Assembly: GCA_944380415.1 (NCBI GenBank)
Contig: CALWHN010000004.1
Location: 1-46,721 of the forward strand
Length of the DNA: 46,721 nucleotides
Reading direction: 5' to 3'
Origin: an uncultured Clostridia bacterium
Lineage (GTDB): Bacteria > Bacillota > Clostridia > Christensenellales > UBA1242
Position 1 is the stretch's first letter; each line of letters starts with the position of its first letter. Shown piece after piece: positions 8,520 to 15,609 of the stretch. The notes beneath the pieces are model-generated. The model did not search any database. It worked only from the letters and a program-made list of their open reading frames with translations, and was not told the DNA's origin. Position numbers and translations under genes: made by a program.

Positions 8520-8564
8520 TTGGTAAGGAAGGGGTCGCGGGTCCGATTCCCGCCATCAGCTCCA
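8520..8564 (+). mobile_element. Attachment site: 3' half of tRNA-Thr(GGT)
   Basis: The 45 bases fold as the 3' part of tRNA-Thr: anticodon loop TTGGTAA (8520-8526), 3' anticodon strand GGAAG, variable loop GGGTC, T stem GCGGG/CCCGC (8537-8541, 8549-8553), acceptor strand CATCAGC (8554-8560), then T and CCA. The 5' half is absent; the bases before it are AT-rich element DNA. The T loop reads TCCGATT, with C where the nearly universal T55 should be, so the copy is no longer under tRNA selection. The duplication starting at the anticodon loop is the usual product of tyrosine-recombinase integration. Confidence 0.88.
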
Positions 8565-8575
8565 GTTAAAAAAAC

Positions 8576-8614
8576 GCTGTAAACTTTTAAAAGTAAGTTT
8601 ACAGCAATTTTTTT
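8576..8614. terminator. Strong terminator after the tRNA fragment and asnA
   Basis: GCTGTAAACTT (8576-8586) pairs over 11 bases with AAGTTTACAGC (8595-8605), followed by a T run. An A run on the left lets it act on the minus strand for asnA. It probably belonged to the original tRNA locus. Confidence 0.85.
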
Positions 8615-8628
8615 AACCTATTAATTTT

Positions 8629-9618
8629 TTAAAGAAGTTCAATCTTTTGCTCTTCACAGCTGCGCAAGGTTTCCTTGTCCCAATAGCTTGCTTGAACTTC
8701 GCCAATGTGGGCTCTTCCAAGAAGAAGCATGCAAAGCCTGCTTTGGCCAATTCCGCCCCCAATAGTTAAAGGAAGTTCGTCTGAAAGAATAGCTTTGTGG
8801 AAAGGGTAGTCAAGCCTTTCCATTTTTCCGGCTTTTTTAATTTGACTGAGAAGGCTTTCTTTGTCAACCCTAATGCCCATGCTTGAAATTTCTAGAGCTT
8901 TGTCCAGCACTTCATGATAGAAAAGCAAATCTCCGTTCAAAGCCCAATCGTCATAGTCTGGGGCTCTCAAATCATGTGGCTTTCCGTCGCTTAAATCATC
9001 TCCAATTTGCATAATGAAAACCGTTTTATATTTTTTTGTAATTTCATGTTCTCTTTCCTTATCAGAAAGTGTTGGGAACATGTCTAAAAGCTGTTGGCTG
9101 GTAATAAAATGGACATCTCTTGAAATCCTAACTCCTTCAAAGCCCTTTGCCTTTATGTGTTCGCTAGTATCAGCAACGGCTTTTACAATTTTTTCTACAG
9201 TTCTTTTTAAATATTCAAGAGTTCGGTCTTGCCTTTTTATAATTTTTTCCCAGTCCCATTGATCAACATAGACAGAGTGTGTTTCGTCAACTTTATCGTC
9301 TCTTCTTATTGCACTCATGTCTGTGTAAAGTCCTTTGTGCAAAGGGAATTTATATTTTTTTAAAGCCATTCTTTTCCACTTTGCAAGGGATTGAACAATT
9401 TCAAGTTCTTTTCCGTCCTTGGCAATGTCAAAGGAAACTGCGCGCTCTGTTCCACTTAAATCATCTTGAAGCCCACTTTCTTTTGTTACAACAATTGGGG
9501 CGGAAACACGCGTAAGGCAAAGTTCTTTTGCCAGAGCTTTTTCAAATTTATCTTTTATAAGTTTTATATATTTTTGTTTTTCAATTAAATCTATTTTTAT
9601 ATATTTTTCTCTAATCAT
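8629..9618 (-). CDS. asnA: Aspartate-ammonia ligase (asparagine synthetase A)
   Basis: A 329-residue cytosolic enzyme making L-asparagine from aspartate, ammonia and ATP. It has the full family length and class-II-synthetase-like features: SAPIVVTKESGLQDDLSGTE near the N-terminus, HSVYVDQWDWEK, SRDVHFITSQ, RAPDYDDW, and the closing GGGIGQSRLCMLLLGRAHIGEVQ. The start has a good AAGGAGATAATTTT ribosome site. The gene lies downstream of a promoter, an asparagine-rich leader peptide, alternative hairpins and an intrinsic terminator (9773-9988), so it is very probably controlled by ribosome-mediated attenuation. An 18-codon frame with a perfect ribosome site sits between the terminator and asnA. 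Confidence 0.96.
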   Translation of the reverse strand: MIREKYIKIDLIEKQKYIKLIKDKFEKALAKELCLTRVSAPIVVTKESGLQDDLSGTERAVSFDIAKDGKELEIVQSLAKWKRMALKKYKFPLHKGLYTDMSAIRRDDKVDETHSVYVDQWDWEKIIKRQDRTLEYLKRTVEKIVKAVADTSEHIKAKGFEGVRISRDVHFITSQQLLDMFPTLSDKEREHEITKKYKTVFIMQIGDDLSDGKPHDLRAPDYDDWALNGDLLFYHEVLDKALEISSMGIRVDKESLLSQIKKAGKMERLDYPFHKAILSDELPLTIGGGIGQSRLCMLLLGRAHIGEVQASYWDKETLRSCEEQKIELL

Positions 9619-9694
9619 AAAATTATCTCCTTAAATTTTTTTGCAATTTTTTACTAAATCATTTAAGGAACAAAAAATTTGCTAAAATGTTGCC

Positions 9695-9751
9695 TTAATG
9701 TTTTAAAAATTCAACTATTCCTTCGCCCGCTACGGCATTTTTCTTTTTCAT
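9695..9751 (-). CDS. 18-residue small ORF between attenuator and asnA
   Basis: ATG at 9751 follows AAGGAGGATATT, one of the best ribosome sites in the window. It encodes MKKKNAVAGEGIVEFLKH and then TAA. It begins just past the terminator T run, so it is made only when the attenuator is read through. The asnA start lies about 75 bases downstream. It might be a translated spacer, a second leader or a small regulatory protein. I recognise no family, and length alone cannot prove it is a gene; the ribosome site is the main argument. Confidence 0.55.
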   Translation of the reverse strand: MKKKNAVAGEGIVEFLKH

Positions 9752-9772
9752 AATATCCTCCTTAAAAGAAAA

Positions 9773-9916
9773 AGCACCCTCTTTAGAGGGCGCTGACCTT
9801 TTATATTAAATTAACACCCTCTTGGATTTCAAGAGAGTGTTAAGAAACAAAGCTTATTTTTCAACAACAAAATTGAAACCCATTATTTTTAATGTGTTTG
9901 AATTATTTTTGTTGTT
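9773..9916 (-). promoter_or_regulatory. Asparagine attenuator with alternative hairpins
   Basis: In minus-strand order, hairpin P1 (9916-9863) pairs AACAACAAAA, which holds two Asn codons, with TTTTGTTGTT, and has an inner 14-bp stem with two mismatches. Hairpin P2 (9843-9811) pairs TTAACACTCTCTTG with CAAGAGGGTGTTAA. The terminator (9794-9773) pairs AGCGCCCTC with GAGGGTGCT and ends in TTTTTCTTTT. Alternative pairings exist: TGGGTTTCAA (9882-9873, in P1) with TTGAAATCCA (9832-9823, top of P2), and AGAGGGTG (9822-9815, P2) with CGCCCTCT (9792-9785, terminator). Thus 1:2, 3:4 and 5:6 give termination, while 2:3 and 4:5 give read-through. Ribosomes stalled on Asn codons would break P1 and favour read-through. 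Confidence 0.82.
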
Positions 9917-9937
9917 ATTATTTAAAATGTGCTTCAT
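9854..9937 (-). CDS. Asparagine-rich leader peptide of asnA
   Basis: A 27-codon frame starting ATG at 9937 with AAGGAAAGG as ribosome site. It begins MKHILNNNNKNNSN, so 7 of 9 consecutive codons (9922-9896) are Asn (AAT, AAT, AAC, AAC, then AAT, AAT, AAC around one Lys and one Ser); an eighth Asn codon follows later. It ends in TAA at 9856-9854, 11 bases before hairpin P2. The predicted transcription start is about 17 bases upstream of the ATG, as in classical amino-acid operon leaders. An in-frame upstream ATG at 9955 lies at the transcription start and has no ribosome site. The Asn codons form one strand of hairpin P1. Confidence 0.85.
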   Translation of the reverse strand: MKHILNNNNKNNSNTLKIMGFNFVVEK

Positions 9938-9960
9938 TTCCCTTTCCTTTTTCATTTTTT

Positions 9961-9988
9961 ATTGTACCACATTTTATGAAATTGTCAA
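9961..9988 (-). promoter_or_regulatory. Promoter of the asnA leader
   Basis: On the minus strand a perfect -35 TTGACA (9988-9983) and a -10 TACAAT (9966-9961) are separated by 16 bases, placing transcription start near 9954. Confidence 0.85.
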
Positions 9989-10166
9989 CAGTTTTGACAA
10001 AACTTTTCAAATTGAAAATAAAATTGCAGCAAAATGATACTTGGAAACTCATAAGAGGCTGCTTTGGTAAGAGTTGTTTTCTTGACTTTTATTTTGTTTT
10101 AAGATATGTAATATATAGTTAAACAAATTGCTTAAGTTAGAATATATTTATTTGGGGAGGATTTTT

Positions 10167-10805
10167 ATGGGATTGGAAAAAATATTTGCCAACAAGAAAA
10201 AGTGGATAATTGGACTTTGCATTGCAGAGATGTGCGTAATTGCAATTTATTCAATTGGGATGCTTGCAAATTACAGCAGATTTTACAGCGGCCTTAACCA
10301 TTTCACGACTATACTTGGATTATTAATTAACCTAGCAATTTTTGCATTTGCAATTCTTGCAATTGTTAAGGAAAACAAATTTTGGACAAAGGTTTTGTTT
10401 ATAACATATTTTTCATATGTTTTGTTTTCAAATGTCTTTAGTTTTTATTCCTATCTAAACAATTTTGACTCAAATAATGCAATTAACATTTGTTTTGGTT
10501 TGTTTGGATTTATTGATTCCCTTTTGGTTATTGCAATTGGCGTTTTGTTTTTATTAGTGGCTTCTGGAACGCTTAAGAACAAAAATGTTGTTGATATTTT
10601 GATTTATATTAGATTGATCACGGCGCTCGTTTTGCTGATAATTGGAATTGTTGCTATAGCAACATCTGGAGCAGCTTGGTATTCATTCTTTGCATATATT
10701 GAAGACATATTGTTGACATTGATATTTTTTGTTGCAATAAGATATACAGAAGCTTCGGGCAATTCCAAGCAAATTGAAGTAAGAAATGAAAATATGGAAG
10801 AATAA
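10167..10805 (+). CDS. Hypothetical multi-pass membrane protein
   Basis: I chose the ATG at 10167 because GGGGAGG lies directly before it; the upstream TTG extension has no ribosome site. The 212-residue product has a short basic N-terminus (MGLEKIFANKKKW) and about six hydrophobic segments, with a polar tail ending in RNENMEE. No family is recognised. A TTGACT (10082-10087) with TATGTA 17 bases on is a plausible promoter. It stands alone, divergent from the asnA leader and convergent with the AlkD-like gene. Confidence 0.75.
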   Translation: MGLEKIFANKKKWIIGLCIAEMCVIAIYSIGMLANYSRFYSGLNHFTTILGLLINLAIFAFAILAIVKENKFWTKVLFITYFSYVLFSNVFSFYSYLNNFDSNNAINICFGLFGFIDSLLVIAIGVLFLLVASGTLKNKNVVDILIYIRLITALVLLIIGIVAIATSGAAWYSFFAYIEDILLTLIFFVAIRYTEASGNSKQIEVRNENMEE

Positions 10806-10830
10806 AAATAAGCGGATTCCGCTTATTTTT
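10804..10830. terminator. Bidirectional terminator
   Basis: AAAAATAAGCGG pairs with CCGCTTATTTTT around a three-base loop. It overlaps the stop codon of the convergent AlkD-like gene. Confidence 0.88.
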
Positions 10831-11530
10831 GTTTTAATTGTTTTAAAAATTGTTTTTGTTCATTAGAAATTCTAAAGCTTTCAACGGCCTTTTGAATTGC
10901 TTTGTTATTGACCCATTTTTCAATTTTTTTGTTCTGGAAATAGGGTAGTGTTTTGTCATATTGTTTTACTAAAGCTGTTGAAAGAAACCATGCTTGCATC
11001 ATTTTAACATAGTAGTCATCAAAATTTATGCTTATAACCAAATCTATAATTTCCGGTTTAAAATCTTCCTCTAAAAAGTTGGACATAAGCATTCCAATTC
11101 CAAATCTTATAGTATAAGCATGGCTTGATTTTAGCCAGGTTTTAATTTCGTTTAGAAGCTTTGTTCTGTTGTTTTTAAAGCACTTTGGATGAAACGCGTC
11201 ACACGTTGCCCAGTTGTCGATGAAGGGGAGAAATCTGTTTATTTCGAAAATGCATTTGTCATAATCTTCAATTTGGGCAATAAGCAGGGCATGCAAAGTG
11301 TTTTCTTCCAGGTAAGTGTGTGGCAAACTTGAAAAAAATTCTTCCAAATTTTCGTTTCCTTTAAGCTCTTTTGAAAGACGCTTTAACTTTGGCATTTGAA
11401 TGCCCAAAATGTTGTTTGGACTTAAATTTGGAATTAGCTTTGCGCTAAAAAGTTTTAATTTTTCATCTTTTAACGAAAACAACATTTCAAAAATTTTTTT
11501 ATTTATTTCCACTCTTGCTCCATGATTCAT
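10823..11530 (-). CDS. DNA alkylation repair protein (AlkD-like)
   Basis: A 235-residue protein with the AlkD pattern of HEAT-like repeats: LSPNNILGIQMPKLKRLSKEL near the start, then LPFIDNWATCDAF with the conserved W and D, RFGIGMLMSNFLEEDF, YYVKMMQAWFLSTALVKQ and the closing KAIQKAVESFRISNEQK. AlkD-family enzymes remove positively charged alkylated bases such as 7-methylguanine and 3-methyladenine without flipping the base. The gene is monocistronic and divergent from rdgB, another DNA/nucleotide clean-up gene. Confidence 0.88.
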   Translation of the reverse strand: MNHGARVEINKKIFEMLFSLKDEKLKLFSAKLIPNLSPNNILGIQMPKLKRLSKELKGNENLEEFFSSLPHTYLEENTLHALLIAQIEDYDKCIFEINRFLPFIDNWATCDAFHPKCFKNNRTKLLNEIKTWLKSSHAYTIRFGIGMLMSNFLEEDFKPEIIDLVISINFDDYYVKMMQAWFLSTALVKQYDKTLPYFQNKKIEKWVNNKAIQKAVESFRISNEQKQFLKQLKQK

Positions 11531-11673
11531 CTAATAGATTCCGGCTCTTTGAAGTTGATAAATTTTAAGGGCTAAAAAAAAACCTACAATAAAATTATAC
11601 TATATTTTATTGCCGGCTTCAAAATATATTTGTAATATACAAATTTTATGCTATTTTAAAATAGAGGTGGAAT

Positions 11674-12288
11674 TTGGAAATTGTTATTGCATCAAACAAT
11701 AAACATAAAGTTGAAGAATTTCAGGCAATGCTTGAAAATTTTTTTGTTCTTCCAATGGGCGACGTTGGCTGCAACTTGGAGGTTGAAGAAAATGGAAAAT
11801 CGTTTTATGAAAACGCAAAGATAAAGGCAGAAGCTGTTTCAAGCTTCCTTAAGGGAAGGAATTACATTGTTTTAAGTGATGACAGCGGACTTTGCGTTGA
11901 TGCGCTCGGCGGCAGACCAGGAATTTACAGCGCAAGATATTCCGGAGAGCATGGGAACGACAGGGAAAACAGGAAGAAGTTGTTGGATGATTTAAAAAAT
12001 TGCAGCAATCGCTCGGCACATTTTCAGTGCGACCTGGTTGCAATTTTCCCAGATGGAAAAGAAATTCATGCTTGCGGAAAGGCTCATGGCGAAATATTAG
12101 AGAAAGAATTGGGAGAAAATGGCTTTGGCTATGACAGCCTGTTTTTTTCAAAAGAACTTGGAAAAACTTTTGCCCAGGCAACAGAGCAGGAAAAAAATTC
12201 CGTTTCCCACAGGGCAAAAGCCGTTCAAAACCTTTTGCAAATTTTAAAAGAGGCGCCCAAATTTGACACAATTCGACAAAAATCTTAA
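11674..12288 (+). CDS. rdgB: XTP/dITP diphosphatase (RdgB/HAM1 family)
   Basis: A 204-residue protein of usual family length that hydrolyses non-canonical purine NTPs (dITP, XTP) to monophosphates. It has IVIASNNKHKVEEF at the start, LSDDSGLCVDALGGRPGIYSARYSG, the ENGFGYDSLFF motif and the C-terminal SHRAKAV. The start is TTG at 11674, chosen because GAGGTGGAA precedes it and the family begins at this point. The last bases contain one copy of a repeat also found downstream (12265-12437). Confidence 0.93.
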   Translation: MEIVIASNNKHKVEEFQAMLENFFVLPMGDVGCNLEVEENGKSFYENAKIKAEAVSSFLKGRNYIVLSDDSGLCVDALGGRPGIYSARYSGEHGNDRENRKKLLDDLKNCSNRSAHFQCDLVAIFPDGKEIHACGKAHGEILEKELGENGFGYDSLFFSKELGKTFAQATEQEKNSVSHRAKAVQNLLQILKEAPKFDTIRQKS

Positions 12289-12437
12289 CTCTAAAATTAA
12301 GCGCAACTATTCCACTTTTATTTAAAAAATTTCATATAGCCCTTAAAGAACAATTTGTCGAAATTTGTCTTTTTTTGTCAAAATATAGAAGGCGCTAGTT
12401 CTCTTTGGGGCAACCAATTCGACATAATTCGACAAAA
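12265..12437. repeat. Repeated GACAYAATTCGACAAAA motif
   Basis: The 17-base motif occurs at 12265-12281, inside the 3' end of rdgB, and at 12421-12437. A related inverted form (ACAATTTGTCGAAATTTGTC) lies at about 12350-12369. An AGGCGC tag precedes both direct copies. The stretch between rdgB and the GNAT gene otherwise holds no gene. Confidence 0.55.
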
Positions 12438-12449
12438 TTTTCGGCAAAG

Positions 12450-12474
12450 AAAGGCAGCTGAAGCTGCTTTTTTT
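12450..12474 (+). terminator. Terminator
   Basis: GCAGC (12454-12458), loop TGAA, GCTGC (12463-12467) and a T run. It lies between rdgB and the convergent GNAT gene. Confidence 0.75.
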
Positions 12475-12486
12475 GTAAAATTTCTA

Positions 12487-12972
12487 TTATTGTATTTTTT
12501 TAAATAATGTCAACATTCTTTTCTCATATCCATTGGAATAATAGAATTTTTTTGCGGGTGTGTTGTCCTCCATTACATCTAGTTGGATAAAGCTGCAACC
12601 TATGGATTTAAAATATTCTTCCATCTTGTTTAACAACAGCTTGCCGGCTCCTTCCTTTCTTGAATTTTTGCTTACGATAAGTTCGGCAACAATTCCCTTT
12701 TTAGGGCAGCTGTAAACAAGTAAATCTTTTTTGCAATATCTTTCAACATAACCAGCGATAACTCCAACAACTTTGCTGCCACTAAGTGCGCAAAAAATCT
12801 TTCCGCTGTTTTTCTTGCATTCCTTTACCATGTTTTTGAAATAGCCTTCTCTATATTTAGGCGACAACAAATTTAGTTTGAATTTGTCTATTTCAACAAC
12901 ATATTCTTGTAGTTCAACAAGAAGGTTTTTTACCTCATTTTCATATTGGGTTGTCAATTCAACAATTTGCAT
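12487..12972 (-). CDS. GNAT-family N-acetyltransferase
   Basis: A 161-residue protein with the GNAT fold. KVVGVIAGYV fits strand 4, GIVAELIVSKNSRKEGAGKLLLNKME gives motif A with the acetyl-CoA loop (usually Q/RxxGxG/A, here RKEGAGK), and FIQLDVMEDNTPAKKFYYSNGYEK gives motif B. It transfers an acetyl group from acetyl-CoA to an unknown amine. It is monocistronic and convergent with rdgB. Confidence 0.9.
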   Translation of the reverse strand: MQIVELTTQYENEVKNLLVELQEYVVEIDKFKLNLLSPKYREGYFKNMVKECKKNSGKIFCALSGSKVVGVIAGYVERYCKKDLLVYSCPKKGIVAELIVSKNSRKEGAGKLLLNKMEEYFKSIGCSFIQLDVMEDNTPAKKFYYSNGYEKRMLTLFKKIQ

Positions 12973-13060
12973 TTATTAAAATTTACCACGTTTTGCTTAA
13001 ATTTACAAGAGAAAAGACGAAAGAGGGAAATTTTTCATATATAGATTTTTGGAGGGTTAT

Positions 13061-13999
13061 ATGAACTTTGTTGATAGAAAATTTTATTCTTTAGTTAAAG
13101 AAATTGAGGGACTGTCTTTTGAAAAATTATATGATAAAATTGTTTTTAACTATAAATTTTTGCCTTCAAATTACAGAAACATCTTGGAAGATTATTTTAA
13201 AAAATTTAACTTTTGGGGGAGTCTTAGCGAAAAAGATGGAAACTTTGAAGAAATTGAGCTTAAAGTTAAAGTTTTGAAGAGTAATTTAAAGGATTTTGTT
13301 TGGATGTATAAAAAACTTGAGGACTATACCTCAAAATTTTTATTATATTCTATTTTAAGGAATTGGGTATATTATGACTTCACTTCGCTTGGCCAAATTG
13401 TTTCGCCCAAATGCTTTAAGCATTATTTTGATTTAAATTTAATTAGAGATTGCAAAAACGAAGTTTTTGTTGACGTTGGGGCGTATGTTGGTGATTCAAC
13501 ACTTGACTTCATTAGCACATATGGAGAAGATTGTTATAAAAAAATTTATTGCTATGAAATAACTGATGGAATTATTTCATCGTTGAAAGAAAATTTAAAA
13601 AAACATGACAAAATTGAAATAGTTAACAAAGCTGTTGGAGAAAAGGATGAGGAAATTTTTCTTTCAGAAAATTTAAACGACAATTCGGCAAATAGAACAA
13701 CAAAAGACTTTGGTAAAAGTGTTCCTCTAACAAGCTTAGATTTGGACGTAAAAGAAAAAATAACCATGATAAAAATGGACATAGAGGGAGATGAAGAAAA
13801 GGCCATTAGAGGCGCAAGACGCCACATAGCCAATGATTCTCCAAAACTTTTGTTATCTGTTTATCATAAAAATGAGGACTATTTTAAAATTGCAAAGCTT
13901 GTAAACTCTTATAATAAAAACTATAAATTCTATCTAAGAAATTATGGCGGCAATTTTTATCCAACTGAAATAGTGCTCTTTGCATTACCTAAACAATAA
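13061..13999 (+). CDS. FkbM-family methyltransferase
   Basis: The ATG at 13061 is preceded by GGAGGGTTAT and is preferred over the in-frame TTG at 13049, giving 312 residues. A helical N-terminal third precedes a SAM-binding Rossmann domain: VFVDVGAYVGDSTLDF (motif I), IYCYEITDG, KIEIVNKAVGE, then PLTSLDL and ITMIKMDIEGDEEKAIRGA, the FkbM signature. Such enzymes O-methylate sugars or secondary metabolites. The neighbours are a collagen-like surface protein gene and rmlB, so a role in modifying surface glycan is plausible but inferred. Confidence 0.88.
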   Translation: MNFVDRKFYSLVKEIEGLSFEKLYDKIVFNYKFLPSNYRNILEDYFKKFNFWGSLSEKDGNFEEIELKVKVLKSNLKDFVWMYKKLEDYTSKFLLYSILRNWVYYDFTSLGQIVSPKCFKHYFDLNLIRDCKNEVFVDVGAYVGDSTLDFISTYGEDCYKKIYCYEITDGIISSLKENLKKHDKIEIVNKAVGEKDEEIFLSENLNDNSANRTTKDFGKSVPLTSLDLDVKEKITMIKMDIEGDEEKAIRGARRHIANDSPKLLLSVYHKNEDYFKIAKLVNSYNKNYKFYLRNYGGNFYPTEIVLFALPKQ

Positions 14000-14058
14000 T
14001 TTAACAATTTTATTAAAAGCTCATATTGAATGAAACATAAAAATAGGAGGTAAAATTT

Positions 14059-14585
14059 ATGTTTTGTTTTAACGATTTAATTGTGGGTGTCCAAACGACC
14101 CAATTATTAATAGATATGGCCCAACGGGCGCAACAGGTTCAACTGGGGCAACAGGAGCAAGCGGAGCAACTGGAGCTTGTTGTAACCACTGCTATTATTC
14201 AATTACTTCAAACGGTAAAAATGGCGATTATTTCTCAAATTTAAGGGCAAGAAGTGTCGTTCCAGATGGGGGCAGCGATGTTGCAGTTAACACGGACAAT
14301 ATTGTTGTTAGTACACCTGGATATTATATCTTAAACTCTTCTTGTAAATTAGACGCAACCTCAACAACAACGTCTTCGGCTCTTGTTAACCTTGAGATCA
14401 ATGGCTCAAATTATGATGCAATTTTGTCTGTTGAGAAAGGTAGATGCCAAGAAATTTATGGCGAAGAAATTCTTCAATTAAACGCTGGCGACCAATTGAA
14501 ATTTAAATTTCAGTGGCTGAGTATGAGTGCAAATTGCGATGATATTAAACTTAAACTTAAGCGAGTTGTCTTCCCTGAAGATTAA
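14059..14585 (+). pseudogene. Frameshifted collagen-like (BclA-type) surface protein
   Basis: AGGAGG lies just before ATG 14059, but that frame (MFCFNDLIV...) stops early at 14242-14244. The protein-like sequence is in another frame from 14073 to TAA 14583-14585: FNCGCPNDPIINRYGPTG, about six Gly-X-Thr/Ala triplets (GATGSTGATGASGATG), then CCNHCYYS and about 115 residues ending KLKRVVFPED, resembling the compact beta domain after collagen stalks in BclA-like proteins. That frame has a TAA at 14070 and no start codon. Adding one base near 14073, such as AACCGA for AACGA, would give MFCFNRFNCGC and join start to body. So it is a one-base frameshift: true pseudogene, phase variant or assembly error. 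Confidence 0.8.
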
Positions 14586-14615
14586 AAACAAATGCGCACT
14601 AGGGCGCATTTGTTT
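14586..14615. terminator. Bidirectional terminator
   Basis: AAACAAATGCGC (14586-14597) pairs with GCGCATTTGTTT (14604-14615). It is shared by the collagen-like gene and convergent rfbB. Confidence 0.88.
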
Positions 14616-15609
14616 ACATATTTTCTTTATACCAGTTTAATGTTTTTTCAAGGCCATCGTCAAAGCTTACCTTTGGTTTGAAGCCGAGTTCACCCGAAAT
14701 TTTAGCACAATCCAAACCATATCTAAAATCATGAGAGGGCCTATCTTTGACATAACAAATTAAATTTTCGCTACACTTGTTGTTTATGTTTTTATTTACA
14801 TAATTTATTATTTTTTTTGCCACAAAATTGTTTGTTTTTTCATCGTTTGAAGCAATGTTATAAATTTCTCCAAGCTTCCCGCTTTGACAAACAAGGTCAA
14901 TTGCCGCACAATTGTCTAGAACATAAATCCAATCTCTAATTTGATTTCCATCTCCATAGATTTCAATTGGTTTTAATTTTTTTGCGTTTTTAAAACAGCG
15001 CGGGATTAACTTTTCCTGATTTTGGTTTGGGCCATAATTGTTGCAACTTCTTGTAATTAAACAAGGAAAACCATAGACATCAAAGAAGCTCTTAACAATT
15101 AAATCTGCTGCGGCTTTTGTTGAAGAATATATATTCTTTGGAGAAAGAGGGGAGTTTTCGTTAAAAAACCCTCTTTGAATTGAACCATAAACTTCATCTG
15201 TTGAAATTTGAACAAACCGCTTCCCTTGCTTAAATTTCCGCTCAGAAATTTCCCAAGCCTCTCTTGCGGCTTGAAGAAGCGATGTTGTACCTAAAACATT
15301 TGTTTTTGTAAAGAGCGCTGGGTTTGCCGCGCTGTTGTCAACATGGCTTTCTGCGGCAAAATTTATACAATAATCAAAATCAAATTTTTTAAACAGCTTT
15401 CTAACGAGGTTTAGATTTGAGATGTCACCTTTAACAAAGATATAGCGCGAATCGCTTTTTAGCTCTTTCAAATATTTTGGATTTGCTGCATATGTGCAAA
15501 GATCCAAATTTACAATTTTTATATTTGGATATTTTTCTAAAATATATTTTATAAAGTTTGCCCCGATAAAACCAAGTCCGCCCGTTATCAAATATGTTTT
15601 ATTTTCCAT
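14614..15609 (-). CDS. rfbB: dTDP-glucose 4,6-dehydratase
   Basis: A 331-residue short-chain dehydratase that converts dTDP-glucose to dTDP-4-keto-6-deoxyglucose with bound NAD. It has GGLGFIG (10-16), SHVDNSAANP, STDEVYG, the YSSTK catalytic tyrosine-lysine, CNNYGPNQ, YGDGNQIRDWIYVLD and VKDRPSHDFRYG, which together are specific for RmlB within the epimerase/dehydratase family. The other dTDP-rhamnose genes are not in the window. It starts immediately after the desulfoferrodoxin stop codon and has only a weak ribosome site, so it is co-transcribed with that gene. Confidence 0.9.
   Translation of the reverse strand: MENKTYLITGGLGFIGANFIKYILEKYPNIKIVNLDLCTYAANPKYLKELKSDSRYIFVKGDISNLNLVRKLFKKFDFDYCINFAAESHVDNSAANPALFTKTNVLGTTSLLQAAREAWEISERKFKQGKRFVQISTDEVYGSIQRGFFNENSPLSPKNIYSSTKAAADLIVKSFFDVYGFPCLITRSCNNYGPNQNQEKLIPRCFKNAKKLKPIEIYGDGNQIRDWIYVLDNCAAIDLVCQSGKLGEIYNIASNDEKTNNFVAKKIINYVNKNINNKCSENLICYVKDRPSHDFRYGLDCAKISGELGFKPKVSFDDGLEKTLNWYKENM

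Larger units (their letters stand above)
1..8564. mobile_element. Right end of an integrative element in tRNA-Thr
   Basis: The stretch left of 8564 is bounded by a duplicated tRNA-Thr 3' half. Its gene content is typical accessory cargo: a small DNA-binding-like protein, two repeat arrays, a restriction-modification block, a SLOG protein with a divergent XRE regulator, and no housekeeping gene. The DNA is visibly more AT-rich than the chromosome to the right. No integrase, relaxase or conjugation gene is in view, so the element continues past position 1. Whether it is a complete ICE, a mobilisable element or a decayed island cannot be told from here. Confidence 0.75.

Noticed and set aside
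8490-8564. A complete tRNA-Thr gene
   Set aside because: The 5' acceptor, D arm and 5' anticodon strand are missing; AGAGCAC at 8488-8494 is a short chance or remnant match only.
9619-9960. T-box riboswitch upstream of asnA
   Set aside because: No AGGGTGGNACCGCG-like T-box sequence or specifier stem is present; the AGGGTG words belong to the attenuator hairpins.
14067-14073. Programmed -1 frameshift rescuing the collagen-like gene
   Set aside because: TTTTAAC does not fit the X-XXY-YYZ slippery rule and no stimulatory hairpin follows.
14059-14244. 61-residue protein from the ATG at 14059
   Set aside because: After the first five codons it reads the collagen repeats out of frame (Gln/Ala-rich run); the natural product is in another frame.
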